Origin: Oscillospiraceae bacterium
GTDB lineage: Bacteria > Bacillota > Clostridia > Oscillospirales > CAG-272
Assembly: GCA_015064745.1 (NCBI GenBank)
Contig: SVRR01000009.1
Span: 1-57,411 of the forward strand
Length of the DNA stretch: 57,411 nucleotides
Direction of reading: 5' to 3'
In this document: positions 45,057-54,674 of the stretch, one piece after another
How the letters are laid out: the number at the start of each line of letters is the position of its first letter
Position numbering within the stretch: position 1 is the stretch's first letter
The notes under the pieces: model-generated
What the model was told of the DNA's origin: nothing
The model's input: only the letters and a program-made list of their open reading frames with translations
Database searches by the model: none
Position numbers and translations under genes: made by a program

Positions 45057-46358
45057 TTAAATTTTCGTTGTTTTGATCCTTCCGAGCTTCGCCATAAAGA
45101 AGCCGTCGGTGCCGTGCTTATGCGGCAAAAGGGTAAGAGAGCCGTCCTTGCTCCCAAGTCCTCCCCCGAAGGAGAAATCAAGGGGCACAAAATCTCCGTG
45201 TGCCGCAAGGAAGCGACGGACGTTTTCCTCATTTTCATCGGGGGACAGCGTGCAGGTCGAATACAAAAGCACGCCCCCTGTCTTTACATATTTTGCGCTT
45301 GTTTCCAAAATAGAAAAGCCAAGCGGCGCAAGCGCCTCGCCTTCCTCTCGATACCTAAGATCGGGCTTTTTGCCAAGCACGCCGAGTCCCGAGCAGGGAA
45401 CGTCGCAAATGACCTTGTCCGCCTTGCCGAACAGCCTTTCGTCTCCCACAGTAGCGTCGAGCACGGCGACGTTCAGGGAAACACCAAGCCGCAAGGCACT
45501 CTCGCGAACAAGCGAAAGCTTGCTCTCGTGAAGATCGAAGGCATAGAAGCTCCCCACCCCACCGACAGACGTCGCGGCGGAAAGGATCTTGCCGCCGGGG
45601 GCAGAGCATACGTCAATGATAACGTCTCCCGCCACAGCACCGAGTGCCTCTGCGGCAAGCGCGGAAGCCTCGTCCTGCACGAGAAAATAGCCGTCCTTAA
45701 AATGCGGCAACCGTTCGGGCGAAACACTGGAAGAAAGGCGAATGCTTCTTTTTGCGTACGCCGTCCTCTCGCAGGAAATGCCCGCTTCGCCGAGAATTGA
45801 GAGATACTCGTCTCTCTGAACGCGTCCCTCGTTGACGGTGAGCGTCAAAGGCGCGACCTCGTTGTAGGCGGAAAGAAGCTTTTCGGTCTCCTCTTCCCCG
45901 TAAAGCGAAAGAAAATGCCGCACGGTCGAAAGAGGAAAGGAATGCTTCACCGAAAGGTGTCTTGCCGTCCGTGCTTTCGGGGGAAGCGGCAAAGGCGTCT
46001 CTGCCGCGCGCCTCATAACGGCGTTGACAAGCGCGCGCTCCCCTTTGTTTTCGCCAAGCGACACCGTTTTATCGGTTGCCGCGTGGGTAGGGATCTTCAT
46101 AAAATAGATCTGGTAAAGACCAAGCCGTAAAAGATTACGGGTATGCACCGTTAGCCCCTCGGCATCCCGCGAAGCAAGCACGCCTATCGCATAATCCAAG
46201 GTTAAGCGGCGCTCGACCGTACCGTAAAAAAGGGCGGTCAAAAGAGGAGCGTCCTCTCCCACGCGCGAAAGCACGGCGTCCGAAAGCAAAAGGTTGGCAA
46301 AGCCGCGTCTTTCTTCCTGCGCGATGAGAAGGGAAAGCGCGGTACGGCGAACGCTCAT
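45057..46358 (-). CDS. rsmB: 16S rRNA m5C967 methyltransferase RsmB
   Basis: RsmB methylates C967 of 16S rRNA with SAM. The 433-residue protein has the N-terminal NusB-like helical domain (about residues 1-140; LLTALFYGTVERRLTLDY) and the Rossmann methyltransferase domain with VCSAPGGK, the catalytic-cysteine motif DVPCSGLGVLGKKPD and STCTLSPDENE. It overlaps fmt by ATGA. Confidence 0.95.
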   Translation of the reverse strand: MSVRRTALSLLIAQEERRGFANLLLSDAVLSRVGEDAPLLTALFYGTVERRLTLDYAIGVLASRDAEGLTVHTRNLLRLGLYQIYFMKIPTHAATDKTVSLGENKGERALVNAVMRRAAETPLPLPPKARTARHLSVKHSFPLSTVRHFLSLYGEEETEKLLSAYNEVAPLTLTVNEGRVQRDEYLSILGEAGISCERTAYAKRSIRLSSSVSPERLPHFKDGYFLVQDEASALAAEALGAVAGDVIIDVCSAPGGKILSAATSVGGVGSFYAFDLHESKLSLVRESALRLGVSLNVAVLDATVGDERLFGKADKVICDVPCSGLGVLGKKPDLRYREEGEALAPLGFSILETSAKYVKTGGVLLYSTCTLSPDENEENVRRFLAAHGDFVPLDFSFGGGLGSKDGSLTLLPHKHGTDGFFMAKLGRIKTTKI

Positions 46359-47284
46359 AAAGCAAGCAGGTCACCGACGGCAAGCTGTCTGCCGCGCAAA
46401 AGATCGGCGGCGGACATTTTTCCCTTGCCCTCGGGAATCACGGTGCGAAAAAGGAGTGCCCCCGCACCGCAAGCAACGACGAAGCCATCTCTCTCGGCGC
46501 GAAGAATCTCACCGCACGCACCATTTCCCTCGGCAAGCGAAGCCGAGACCACCTTTAAGAGCTTACCGTTCGGCATGCGCGTAAAGGCAAGCGGCATGGG
46601 GGAAAGACCTCGAATGCGGGCATGGAGCGTTTTTGCGGGAAGCGAAAAATCAATGGCGCAGTCTTCTTTTGTAATTTTTTCGGCGTAGGTCGCCTCACCG
46701 TGGTTTTGCGGATGGGGCGTCACCGTACCGTCTTCAAGACCCAAAAGGGTCTTACAGAGAAGCGCGCCGCCGATGGCGGCAGAGGTATCGTGTACCGTTT
46801 CAAAGGTATCCTCGTCCCCAATAGGAAACTTCTCTACAAGGAGAATGTCACCCGTATCAAGCCCTACGTCCATCTTCATGGTGGTAACACCCGTTTCTCT
46901 TTCGCCGTTCATCACGGCACGCTGCATGGGTGCGGCACCGCGATACTTCGGAAGCAGGGAAACGTGCAGGTTGACACAGCCGTATTTCGGAAAATCAAGA
47001 ACATAAGAGGGGAGTATCTTGCCGTACGCCACAACGGCGATCACGTCGGGATCCAGCTCCCTGAGCGTAGGCAAAAACGATTCGTCCTTCAAGGAGTCGG
47101 GCTGATAAACGGGGATGCCGCGTTCCTCTGCCAACACCTTTACGGGGGGCGGCGTCAGCACCATACCTCTTCCCCTCGGGCGGTCGGGCTGGGAAACGCA
47201 CCCCACAACGTCAAATCCGTGGGAAATGAGAGCCGAAAGCGCCGTCGCGGCGATCTCGGGCGTGCCCATAAACAAAACCTTCAT
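46355..47284 (-). CDS. fmt: Methionyl-tRNA formyltransferase
   Basis: Fmt formylates initiator Met-tRNA using 10-formyl-THF. The 309-residue length is standard. Motifs are GTPEIAATAL at the N-terminus, QPDRPRGRG, YGKILP, the catalytic NLHVSLLPKYRGAAPMQRA and GLDTGDIL; the C-terminal OB-like domain begins near residue 210. Paired with def upstream, as in many bacteria. Confidence 0.97.
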   Translation of the reverse strand: MKVLFMGTPEIAATALSALISHGFDVVGCVSQPDRPRGRGMVLTPPPVKVLAEERGIPVYQPDSLKDESFLPTLRELDPDVIAVVAYGKILPSYVLDFPKYGCVNLHVSLLPKYRGAAPMQRAVMNGERETGVTTMKMDVGLDTGDILLVEKFPIGDEDTFETVHDTSAAIGGALLCKTLLGLEDGTVTPHPQNHGEATYAEKITKEDCAIDFSLPAKTLHARIRGLSPMPLAFTRMPNGKLLKVVSASLAEGNGACGEILRAERDGFVVACGAGALLFRTVIPEGKGKMSAADLLRGRQLAVGDLLAL

Positions 47285-47290
47285 TCCGCT

Positions 47291-47752
47291 TTACTCCTCG
47301 CTCTCAATGTAGCGGAGCGTCACGTCGGTGAAGAGCTTACCGTCAAGATGATCCAGCTCATGGCAAATGGCACGCGCCAAAAGACCGTCACCGCGAAGCT
47401 CACATTCCTTGCCGTTTCTGTCGGTATATCTTGCCGTCACGCGCGCGGGACGGGCGGTAATGCCCCACTTTCCGGGCACGGAAAGACAGCCCTCCTCCGC
47501 TTCTTGTCTTCCGGCACGGAAAACGATACGGGGGTTGATCATCTCGTATAGCTTTCCTTCCTCGACCTCAATGAGAACGACACGGCGCAAAACGCCTACC
47601 TGCACCGCCGCAAGACCGCAGCCGTTTGCCGCATGCATGGTTTCCTTCATGTCGTCGAGAAGGGTGAGTATTCTGGGGGTGATCTCTTCGATGGGACGGC
47701 TCGTCTTGCGGAGAATAGGATCGCCCTCTTTTACGATGTTCAAAAGTGCCAT
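47291..47752 (-). CDS. def: Peptide deformylase
   Basis: Def removes the formyl group from new proteins. The 153-residue protein has all three motifs: GCGLAAVQVG, EEGCLSVPG with the metal-ligand Cys, and ICHELDHLDG with the catalytic Glu and two His ligands. It lies 6 bases before fmt in the same operon. Confidence 0.97.
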   Translation of the reverse strand: MALLNIVKEGDPILRKTSRPIEEITPRILTLLDDMKETMHAANGCGLAAVQVGVLRRVVLIEVEEGKLYEMINPRIVFRAGRQEAEEGCLSVPGKWGITARPARVTARYTDRNGKECELRGDGLLARAICHELDHLDGKLFTDVTLRYIESEE

Positions 47753-47789
47753 TGTGTACCTCGTGTTTCGCGGGCTTTTGCCCGTAGGT

Positions 47790-50240
47790 TTATATATCGG
47801 TGGGATTAAAATCGACCGTCAGGCTGACGGACGGATATTTTCTTGTGAACTCTGTGAGAAAAGTGCCGTAAAGACGGCGCAAGGCAGGCGACAGACGGCA
47901 TTTCACGAGCAGCCGCAGTCGATAGCGCTCCGCCACCTTATACGCCCCCGCTTCAAGCGGTCCGTAAAGCGCGTAGGCAGGCGAATTTTCCGCCGTGCTT
48001 AAAAGCGACAAAAGATGCTCCTTGGCAAAAGCGGCGCAGGAAAGAAGCGCCTTCTCGTCCGCGCACGAAAGCCCTATCATCGCAATATCGCAAAAGGGCG
48101 GATAGCACATGGCGCGACGGAATTCGATCTCCTCCTCGTAAAAGGCGGGGTAGTTCTGCTCTGCCGCGAGGCGAAGGACCTTGTGCTCGGGGGAATAGGT
48201 CTGCACGACAGCTCTTCCTACTTCGCCCGCCCTTCCCGCTCTTCCGATCACCTGCGTGAGAAGAGCAAAGGTCCTCTCCGAGGCTCTATAATCGTGGGTA
48301 TAGAGGGAGGCGTCGGCAAGAAGCACGCCCGAAAGACCAACGGCGGGAAAATCGTGCCCCTTGGTTACCATCTGCGTGCCGAGAAGCACGTCTGCCTCTT
48401 TTTTTCGAAATCTGCTTAATATACGGTCGTAAGCACTCTTCTCTGCCGTCGTATCGGCATCCATGCGAAGAACGCGCACGCCCTCGCCCTGTGCCGAAAG
48501 CTCCGCCTCCGCCTTTTGCGTGCCCGCACCAAGGAAGGACAGGTGCTCTCCGCCGCAAGAGGGGCAGGTGCGGGGCATATCGCGCTTGGTGCCGCAGGCG
48601 TGGCAAAGAAGATAGCTGCCGCTATAACTCGAATGATAGGTAAAGGATACCGAGCAATGGGGACAAAGCAAGGCTTCTCCGCATCCGCGGCAGCTAACGG
48701 TGTGATGATAGCCGCGGCGGTTTAAAAAGAGAACCGCCTGCTTGCCTTCCTCGACCGTCTCCAAAAGCGCCTCGCTGAGGCGTCTGCTGATGGGGGAGGT
48801 GTTCCCCGAACGAAGCTCCTCGCGCATATCGACGATCTCGGTCACGGGCAGAAGCGTGCCGCCATAACGCTCGGCAAGAGAAACGAGGGTATATTTTCCC
48901 GTCTTTGCCTTGTAGTAGCTTTCGATAGAGGGCGTCGCGGAGGCAAGCAGGGTGAGAGCCGCATGCTCTCCCGAGCGAAATGCCGCCACGTCCTTCGTAT
49001 GGTAGCGCGGCGCGGCGTCGGATTTGTAGGTATGCTCATGCTCCTCGTCGATGAGGATGAGAGAAAGCCTTGAAAGCGGGGCAAACACCGCGCTTCGCGT
49101 GCCGATCACGAGATCGGCGTCCCCTCTTAATATCCTTCGGTAAGCGTCAAAGCGCTCACCCGTGGAAAGAGAGGAATGTAAAACGGACACGCGCTCGCCG
49201 TAGCGAGCGCAAAAGATACCCACCGTTTGCGGTGTGAGCGCAATTTCGGGAACGAGAAGGATGGCTTGCCCGCCCTCGGCAAGCACGCGGTCAAGAAGCC
49301 GTATCATCAGCTTGGTCTTTCCGCTGCCTGTCACGCCGTGAAGCAAAACGCAGGCGGCGCGGTGCTTTTCATACACCGCCTCGATCTCCTCGTACGAAGC
49401 ACTCTGCGCGCGGGAAAGCGCAACGGGGGCAGTATCGCGTTTTTTTGAAAGTGCCGCGTAGGGGTTTCTCTCCGCCTCGCGCTCCTCCACCGCCAAAACG
49501 CCCCTTTTAACCAGCGTTTTCAGGGGGGAATCGGAAATGTTCAGACGATTGAGAAGCTCTCCTTCGGCGCACACACCTTCCTTGTCAAGGAAAAGGCAGA
49601 CGGTGCGTTGCTTTTCGCTCAGGGGTCCGTCGCCCCGCAAAAGCGCGCGCCGTTGCTCACCCGTCGGCACAAGGGTATAAAAGCGTATCCTCGGGGGAGC
49701 CGCGGGCTTTGCCCGCAAAAAGATGCGCTCGGCGCGCCCCTCCCTGCAAAGTCGGGAAAGCGTACCCTTCACCGCGTCCGTACCGAGCGCCGTTTCCAAC
49801 GCCCTTTTCGTTATGCCCTCGTGCTCCCAAAGATAGGAAAGAAGACGGTCCGCCTTGGTTTTTACGGCAGTCGGCGTCTCCTTTGCGCGATAGACCTCAC
49901 GCAGCTCTCCGAGCGCCGCGCCGGGAAAGGCGGCACGTAATGCCTCTCCCACACTGCAAAGGGTGTGGTCGCGGAGAAAAAAGCAAAGCCGCAAGATCTC
50001 CTCGGTCACCCGATAGTCGGGGGGCAAAACGGCGTAAATCTCCTTGAGTGGTCGCGCGCTCGTCTCCTCCTCACGCCTAGAAACGGCAACGGCATAGGAG
50101 GGGCGGTTAGACACACCGAACGGCACAAGCAAAAGCTGCCCGACGGCGGGAACAGGGGCACCGCTCGGCAAGAGATAATCGTAGTCTCTGTCAGCGCTGT
50201 ACGGCACGTCAAGAAGACGGACGGTCACAAGTGAGAGCAT
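47790..50240 (-). CDS. priA: Primosomal helicase PriA
   Basis: PriA restarts stalled replication forks. The 816-residue protein has the N-terminal DNA-binding domain (RDYDYLLP, GQLLLVPFG), the helicase core with Walker A GVTGSGKT and the DEEH box, the zinc-binding block CRGCGEALLCPHC plus CHACG and CPSCG between the helicase lobes, and GTQMVTKGHDFP in lobe 2. The frame opens earlier; the ATG at 50240 starts the typical N-terminus. In Bacillus coaBC comes just before; it is absent here. Confidence 0.95.
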   Translation of the reverse strand: MLSLVTVRLLDVPYSADRDYDYLLPSGAPVPAVGQLLLVPFGVSNRPSYAVAVSRREEETSARPLKEIYAVLPPDYRVTEEILRLCFFLRDHTLCSVGEALRAAFPGAALGELREVYRAKETPTAVKTKADRLLSYLWEHEGITKRALETALGTDAVKGTLSRLCREGRAERIFLRAKPAAPPRIRFYTLVPTGEQRRALLRGDGPLSEKQRTVCLFLDKEGVCAEGELLNRLNISDSPLKTLVKRGVLAVEEREAERNPYAALSKKRDTAPVALSRAQSASYEEIEAVYEKHRAACVLLHGVTGSGKTKLMIRLLDRVLAEGGQAILLVPEIALTPQTVGIFCARYGERVSVLHSSLSTGERFDAYRRILRGDADLVIGTRSAVFAPLSRLSLILIDEEHEHTYKSDAAPRYHTKDVAAFRSGEHAALTLLASATPSIESYYKAKTGKYTLVSLAERYGGTLLPVTEIVDMREELRSGNTSPISRRLSEALLETVEEGKQAVLFLNRRGYHHTVSCRGCGEALLCPHCSVSFTYHSSYSGSYLLCHACGTKRDMPRTCPSCGGEHLSFLGAGTQKAEAELSAQGEGVRVLRMDADTTAEKSAYDRILSRFRKKEADVLLGTQMVTKGHDFPAVGLSGVLLADASLYTHDYRASERTFALLTQVIGRAGRAGEVGRAVVQTYSPEHKVLRLAAEQNYPAFYEEEIEFRRAMCYPPFCDIAMIGLSCADEKALLSCAAFAKEHLLSLLSTAENSPAYALYGPLEAGAYKVAERYRLRLLVKCRLSPALRRLYGTFLTEFTRKYPSVSLTVDFNPTDI

Positions 50241-50345
50241 ACGCGTACCTAAACCGCGGCGGCAGTCCTTCCCTTTCGTTGTTAATATCGTTTTCGGCGC
50301 CGACCCGACCAAGCCGATCAGAGCCCGCCGAAAAGTGAGAGAGTA

Positions 50346-50654
50346 TTATTCCTCGTCGGTCTTTTCCGTCTCACCGCAGTAGCTCTGCATGCGGTATCTG
50401 CCCTCGTGCAGGCGGGAAATGGCAATACGGATCGCCTTCTGGTCGCGGTATTCCGCGTCAATGAGAGAAAGCATGGGCTTATCCACCTTCTCCTCGGCGA
50501 TCATGCGTTCGGCGTTCGCACGCATGGTGAGATACTCACCGGTCACCTTGTGCGCGCCCTTCGCGACAGCGATCACCAGCTCGTAACGGTTGTGGCGGTA
50601 GTTCTCGGTCAATTCGGGAATAGGGGGGTAGATCATGCGGTTATCTTTGATCAT
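50346..50654 (-). CDS. rpoZ: RNA polymerase omega subunit
   Basis: The 102-residue protein has the omega signature MIYPPIPELTENYRHNRYEL followed by VIAVAKGAHKV, and it sits near remA and priA as expected. Omega helps RNA polymerase assembly. An AAAGG site lies before the ATG. The last 20 residues are acidic and extend a little beyond common lengths. Confidence 0.9.
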   Translation of the reverse strand: MIKDNRMIYPPIPELTENYRHNRYELVIAVAKGAHKVTGEYLTMRANAERMIAEEKVDKPMLSLIDAEYRDQKAIRIAISRLHEGRYRMQSYCGETEKTDEE

Positions 50655-50733
50655 GATATATGCCTTTCTGCGTAAAATTATTTTATTTCTTTGGTTGTTT
50701 ATACATCGTTATGCGCGACGGACGCCTTTTGCG

Positions 50734-51006
50734 TTACTCGTCGGTATCCGCTTCCTCCGCTTCGGCGGCATCGCTGTCGTAAAGCCTGTTGGAGATGGTC
50801 TCCGTACGGAGTGCGGATAAGATCACGTGGTCGCTGTCGGTAAAGATGACGGTACGGGTACGGCGACCGCAGGAGGCGTCGATGACCCTTCCCTCGTCCT
50901 TCGCCTCGGAAACGAGGCGCTTAATGGGGGCGCTTTCGGGGGAAGACAGTGCCACGACACGCTCTAATGCGACCATGTTTCCCCCACCGATATTAATAAA
51001 TTTCAT
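50734..51006 (-). CDS. remA: RemA-family DUF370 regulator
   Basis: The 90-residue protein starts [23 protein letters not shown] and has [15 protein letters not shown] and [18 protein letters not shown], the full DUF370/RemA pattern. RemA binds DNA and activates matrix genes in Bacillus subtilis; in Clostridia the targets are unknown. The gene usually lies between yicC and gmk; gmk is missing here. The acidic last 15 residues are an extension. Confidence 0.93.
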   Translation of the reverse strand: MKFINIGGGNMVALERVVALSSPESAPIKRLVSEAKDEGRVIDASCGRRTRTVIFTDSDHVILSALRTETISNRLYDSDAAEAEEADTDE

Positions 51007-51020
51007 CTCGGCGCCCTCTC

Positions 51021-51908
51021 TTATTCAATGTTTTGGATCTGCTCGCGGATCTTTTCAAGCTCGCACTTGATGTCCACCACATGCGCGGCGATCACCGCGG
51101 AGGAGCACTTTGAGCCGATGGTGTTGGTCTCGCGGTTCATTTCCTGCATTAAGAAGTCAAGCTTTCTGCCCGCAGGCTCGTTCGCGCCGAGGATTTCCGC
51201 AAAGGCAGCGAAATGGCTGTCAAGCCGCACGAGCTCCTCGTCGACCGCCAAGCGGTCTGCCATCACGGCACACTCGGTAAGCACCCGCCCTTCGTCGGGC
51301 ACCAGCGCATGCTCGGCAAGCACGGTGCGCAAGCGTCCCTCCAGCTTTTCGCGATAAGCGGCGATCTCCTCTGCCGAGCGAGCGGCGATCTTTTTTGTGA
51401 GCGCGCGGATGTTCTCCACCTTCTCCGTGAGATCCTTGGCAATGCGCTCTCCTTCGGCACACCGCATCGCACCGTGGTCGGCGGCGGCTCGGGCAAGCAC
51501 CTCCTCGATGCGGGCGTAATCCTCACTCACGTCCTCCTCCACCTTAACGACGGTAAAGACGTCGCGGTTCTCGGCAACCTTCATTACCGAGATGTCGTCC
51601 TTTAACCCATAGTTGTCACGCAGGCGGGCAAGCGCGGCAAGATATCCCGCAAGGTAATCCTCGTCAAGCGCGATCTGCGACACCGACGTGCCCTTGCCCT
51701 GCACCGAAACGGAAACGTCCAGCTTGCCGCGGGACAAAACGTTCTTTTGTAAGTATGCCTTGATCTTCTCTTCGAAAGCCGCATAAGCGCGCGGAAGCTT
51801 TACGTTGCAGTCAAAATAGCGGCTGTTTACCGAGCGAAGCTCGACCGTAACCGTCTTATCCTCCCACTCGATCTGCGCCCGCCCAAAGGCGGTCATGCTC
51901 TTTAACAT
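51021..51908 (-). CDS. yicC: YicC/YloC-family endoribonuclease
   Basis: The 295-residue protein has the N-terminal SMTAFGRAQ and [12 protein letters not shown] and the C-terminal [19 protein letters not shown], followed by the [15 protein letters not shown] ending, all typical of YicC. Members are reported to be RNA-degrading enzymes. Its start overlaps the nrdR stop by 7 bases. Confidence 0.94.
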   Translation of the reverse strand: MLKSMTAFGRAQIEWEDKTVTVELRSVNSRYFDCNVKLPRAYAAFEEKIKAYLQKNVLSRGKLDVSVSVQGKGTSVSQIALDEDYLAGYLAALARLRDNYGLKDDISVMKVAENRDVFTVVKVEEDVSEDYARIEEVLARAAADHGAMRCAEGERIAKDLTEKVENIRALTKKIAARSAEEIAAYREKLEGRLRTVLAEHALVPDEGRVLTECAVMADRLAVDEELVRLDSHFAAFAEILGANEPAGRKLDFLMQEMNRETNTIGSKCSSAVIAAHVVDIKCELEKIREQIQNIE

Positions 51909-52372
51909 TTTCCCTTTTTCTCCTTCTTATCACCGCGAATGACCTTGTTGATCTCTTCAAGAAAGGTATCCGCATCTTTAAATTCTCGGTAAACCGAAGC
52001 AAATCGCACGTAGGAAACGGCATCCAGCTTCCTTAAATGCGCCATGACCATCTCCCCGATCTTCTCTGTTGCCACCTCGGTGATCAAGGCGTTTTGCAGT
52101 TCTTTTTCAATGGTGCTTACCAGAGCCCCCACGTCCACGGGTCTCTTTTGGCAGGCGTGCATGATGCCCGCCTCCAGCTTATTTCTGTCAAAGTATTCGC
52201 GGCTTCCGTCCTTCTTAATCACGGTGATGGGGGTGGTCTCAATGACCTCGTAGGTCGTAAAACGCTTTCCGCACTCGGCACACTCACGGCGGCGGCGGAT
52301 GCTGTTGCCCTCCTCTGTGGGGCGGCTATCGAGTACGCGGCTGTCGGAAAAGCCGCAGCTTGGACATTTCAA
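51902..52372 (-). CDS. nrdR: Transcriptional repressor NrdR
   Basis: NrdR represses ribonucleotide reductase genes, sensing ATP/dATP. The 156-residue protein has the N-terminal zinc ribbon (CPSCGFSDSRVLDSRP, then CAECGKRFTTYE) and an ATP-cone domain (VIKKDGSREYFDRNKL onward). It heads the minus-strand operon, behind a TATAAT promoter. The C-terminus is Lys-rich. Confidence 0.96.
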   Translation of the reverse strand: MKCPSCGFSDSRVLDSRPTEEGNSIRRRRECAECGKRFTTYEVIETTPITVIKKDGSREYFDRNKLEAGIMHACQKRPVDVGALVSTIEKELQNALITEVATEKIGEMVMAHLRKLDAVSYVRFASVYREFKDADTFLEEINKVIRGDKKEKKGKC

Positions 52373-52407
52373 GAGATGAACCTCCGTAAAGTATAGTTAT
52401 TTATTTT

Positions 52408-52436
52408 ATTATATCATACGCGCCCGGTAAAATCAA
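52408..52436 (-). promoter_or_regulatory. Promoter of the nrdR operon
   Basis: On the minus strand TTGATT and TATAAT are 17 bases apart, about 35 bases before the nrdR ATG. Confidence 0.8.
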
Positions 52437-52477
52437 GAGTTTCGAAAGATTTTCACGGCTTTTTCGACGGCATTCTC

Positions 52478-52506
52478 TTGCAAAATGCGTTTTTTTGTAG
52501 TATAAT
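52478..52506 (+). promoter_or_regulatory. Promoter of the acyltransferase-like gene
   Basis: TTGCAA and TATAAT with a 17-base spacer, 53 bases before the ATG. It is divergent from the nrdR promoter. Confidence 0.75.
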
Positions 52507-52559
52507 GTGTTATCGGACTCTGAAATTGCTTTCGAACACGAAAGGAGACTCGCTTCACC

Positions 52560-53588
52560 ATGAGAAAAGACGGCAAAAAAATCAAAAACGCCTCCCCCTC
52601 GTATCTCGTTGGGGCTTACATGATGCACAAGCGTTACGACGCGCTCAACATGACGGAGGTGGACGTTCCGCTCGCCCCTATCAGTGCCTACGTCCGCGCA
52701 AAGCGCAGTGAAGGCACGCGCATCTCTCACCTCGGTGTCATCCTTGCCGCGTACGTACGCACGGTAGCCGAGTATCCTCTTTTAAATCGCTTCTTTGTAA
52801 ACAAGCGCCCTTACGCGCGCAAGGAATGCACCGTATGCATGGTCGTCATGAAGCCGGGCGGCGACGACGGTACGACCAGCAAAATGACCTTCGAGCTTGA
52901 GGATGATATTTTCGCCGTGCAAAAAACGCTTGACCGCTTTATCGACGGCAACCGTGAAGTGGGCGATACCAACGCCACCGACGACGCGGCACGCATTTTG
53001 ACCAAGATTCCCGGACTCCTGTCTATCGGTTCGGTAGCCTTCCGGCTCCTTGACCGTTATGGGTTACTCCCGCGCGCCATCATCGACGCGTCTCCCTTCC
53101 ATGCCTCTATCCTGATTTCCAATCTCGCCTCCATCGGCACGGGACACATCTTCCACCACGTATACGACTTCGGCACAACGAGCATCGCTCTTACCATCGG
53201 AAAAACGCGCGAGATCGCGGTGCGCCACGGAAACGCGGTGCGCTTTGAGCGTTGCCTGCCCTTCGGCGTCTCCATGGATGAGCGCATCTGCAACGGCAGC
53301 TATTTCGCCATGGCATTCGCCCGCTTTAAGGAATACTTAGCCGACCCCGTGAAGCTGGAGGGTCCCTCGGCATACCCCATCGTGCGCGAATGGGCGCGTC
53401 CGGGCGAATACGAGCTTCTGTCCGCAAAGCGCAAATACCGCGAGGCGCGTAAAGAAGCAAAAACGGTCGTCGCTCCCACCGAGCGCAAGACCGCCCTCAC
53501 GAAGGCAAAGAAGGAATACAAAGCCGAAAAAGCGGCGGCAAAGGCGTTAAAGCGTGCCGCCAAGGGGGAAAAAGCATTATGCGAGTAA
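52560..53588 (+). CDS. CAT-superfamily (2-oxoacid dehydrogenase E2-like) protein, probably inactive
   Basis: The 342-residue protein has the chloramphenicol-acetyltransferase fold seen in E2 catalytic domains but no lipoyl or subunit-binding domain. The E2 active-site motif DHRxxDG appears as MDERICNG, so the catalytic His is replaced by Glu. The ending is a Lys/Ala-rich helical tail (residues about 290-340). Similar proteins are annotated in Clostridia as 2-oxoacid dehydrogenase acyltransferase, without a known role. An AAAGGAG site lies upstream and it overlaps the next gene by 10 bases. Confidence 0.8.
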   Translation: MRKDGKKIKNASPSYLVGAYMMHKRYDALNMTEVDVPLAPISAYVRAKRSEGTRISHLGVILAAYVRTVAEYPLLNRFFVNKRPYARKECTVCMVVMKPGGDDGTTSKMTFELEDDIFAVQKTLDRFIDGNREVGDTNATDDAARILTKIPGLLSIGSVAFRLLDRYGLLPRAIIDASPFHASILISNLASIGTGHIFHHVYDFGTTSIALTIGKTREIAVRHGNAVRFERCLPFGVSMDERICNGSYFAMAFARFKEYLADPVKLEGPSAYPIVREWARPGEYELLSAKRKYREARKEAKTVVAPTERKTALTKAKKEYKAEKAAAKALKRAAKGEKALCE

Positions 53589-54583
53589 CCAAGAGCTTTC
53601 TTTCCGCTTTTTTGGCGTTTGCCCTGCTTTTCGGGCTTCTATCGTGTGACCTCTCCTCTCTTACTTCGAACGATCAAGGCGCAAACGGCTTCACCCCCAC
53701 CGTTTACACCGAGGTGGTGAAGGAGCTCTTTGAAACGACCTACGCCGATCAGCTCTCACCAAACGAGCGCGCCATCTACGATGCCGTCACGCTGCTTCCC
53801 GCAGGCACGACGAGCGTTGACGTCACGATCCCCGAAACGCCCGCTCTCTGCCAAGGACGCAACCCGAGCGACGAAGAAATGGACAAGCTGAAGGCAGACA
53901 TATCGCGCTTTACGGCAAACGCCCTTTACGCCGCCTGGCTGGATTTTCCCACCCTTTTTTGGCTTGACCACAGCAAGTACTCCTACAACATGGAGGTAGC
54001 GGGCGACGACGACGGTGTGGTAAAGCTCACAAAGCTCACCCTAAACCTAAGCCTTACCGCAAGTGCCGGGGAGATCGCGTCGCAAACCGAGGCGCTGGCG
54101 CGCGCTGTCGCGGGCTTTACGCCGCTTGGCACAACCGTCGCCGAAAAGGTTGCGTATATCAACACTTATCTGACGTCGAGAATCGAATACGACTTAGACG
54201 CGCCTAACCGTTCCGGCGTCATCGGCGCGCTCGTCGACGGCAAATGCGTCTGCGAGGGCTACGCACGCGCCTTCGATTATCTTTGCGAAAAGGCAGGCAT
54301 CGACGCCGTTTGTATTCCCGGCTACGGCATCACCGAGGATAAGCCCGAGGGCGAGGGGCATATGTGGAACGCCGTCGCACTGGACGGCAAGCGTTACGGC
54401 GTGGACGTGACGTGGAACGATACCACATGGGAAAACGCATATCTCCTCGTAGGCGCGGATACCGTGTGCCACGATACCGCCTTCGGCACGAGCCACAAGC
54501 CAAGCATGCTGACCTTGGAAGGTCCGCACAAGTCCTTTGCCTTCCCCGCTATCGAAAAGCTCGGCTATGGCATAAACCCATAA
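53579..54583 (+). CDS. Lipoprotein with transglutaminase-like (cysteine protease-like) domain
   Basis: The 334-residue product starts with a lipoprotein signal (FALLFGLLSC, lipid on Cys 23). The transglutaminase-like core near residues 215-290 has the catalytic Cys in GKCVCEGYARAF, the His in EGHMWNAV and the Asp in GVDVTWND. It is likely to act on peptidoglycan peptides or surface proteins, but substrate is unknown. It overlaps the previous gene, so the two are co-translated. Confidence 0.87.
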   Translation: MRVTKSFLSAFLAFALLFGLLSCDLSSLTSNDQGANGFTPTVYTEVVKELFETTYADQLSPNERAIYDAVTLLPAGTTSVDVTIPETPALCQGRNPSDEEMDKLKADISRFTANALYAAWLDFPTLFWLDHSKYSYNMEVAGDDDGVVKLTKLTLNLSLTASAGEIASQTEALARAVAGFTPLGTTVAEKVAYINTYLTSRIEYDLDAPNRSGVIGALVDGKCVCEGYARAFDYLCEKAGIDAVCIPGYGITEDKPEGEGHMWNAVALDGKRYGVDVTWNDTTWENAYLLVGADTVCHDTAFGTSHKPSMLTLEGPHKSFAFPAIEKLGYGINP

Positions 54584-54636
54584 ATTGCAAAGAAAGGTTT
54601 TCTTTATTGCGTTTTTTGTAAAGCAATATATTTAAA

Positions 54637-54665
54637 AAAGGCGTGATCACTCACGCCTTTTTCTT
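54637..54665. terminator. Bidirectional terminator
   Basis: AAAGGCGTGA, TCAC loop, TCACGCCTTT with A and T runs on both sides, between two convergent genes. Confidence 0.85.
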
Positions 54666-54674
54666 TGTTTTTTC

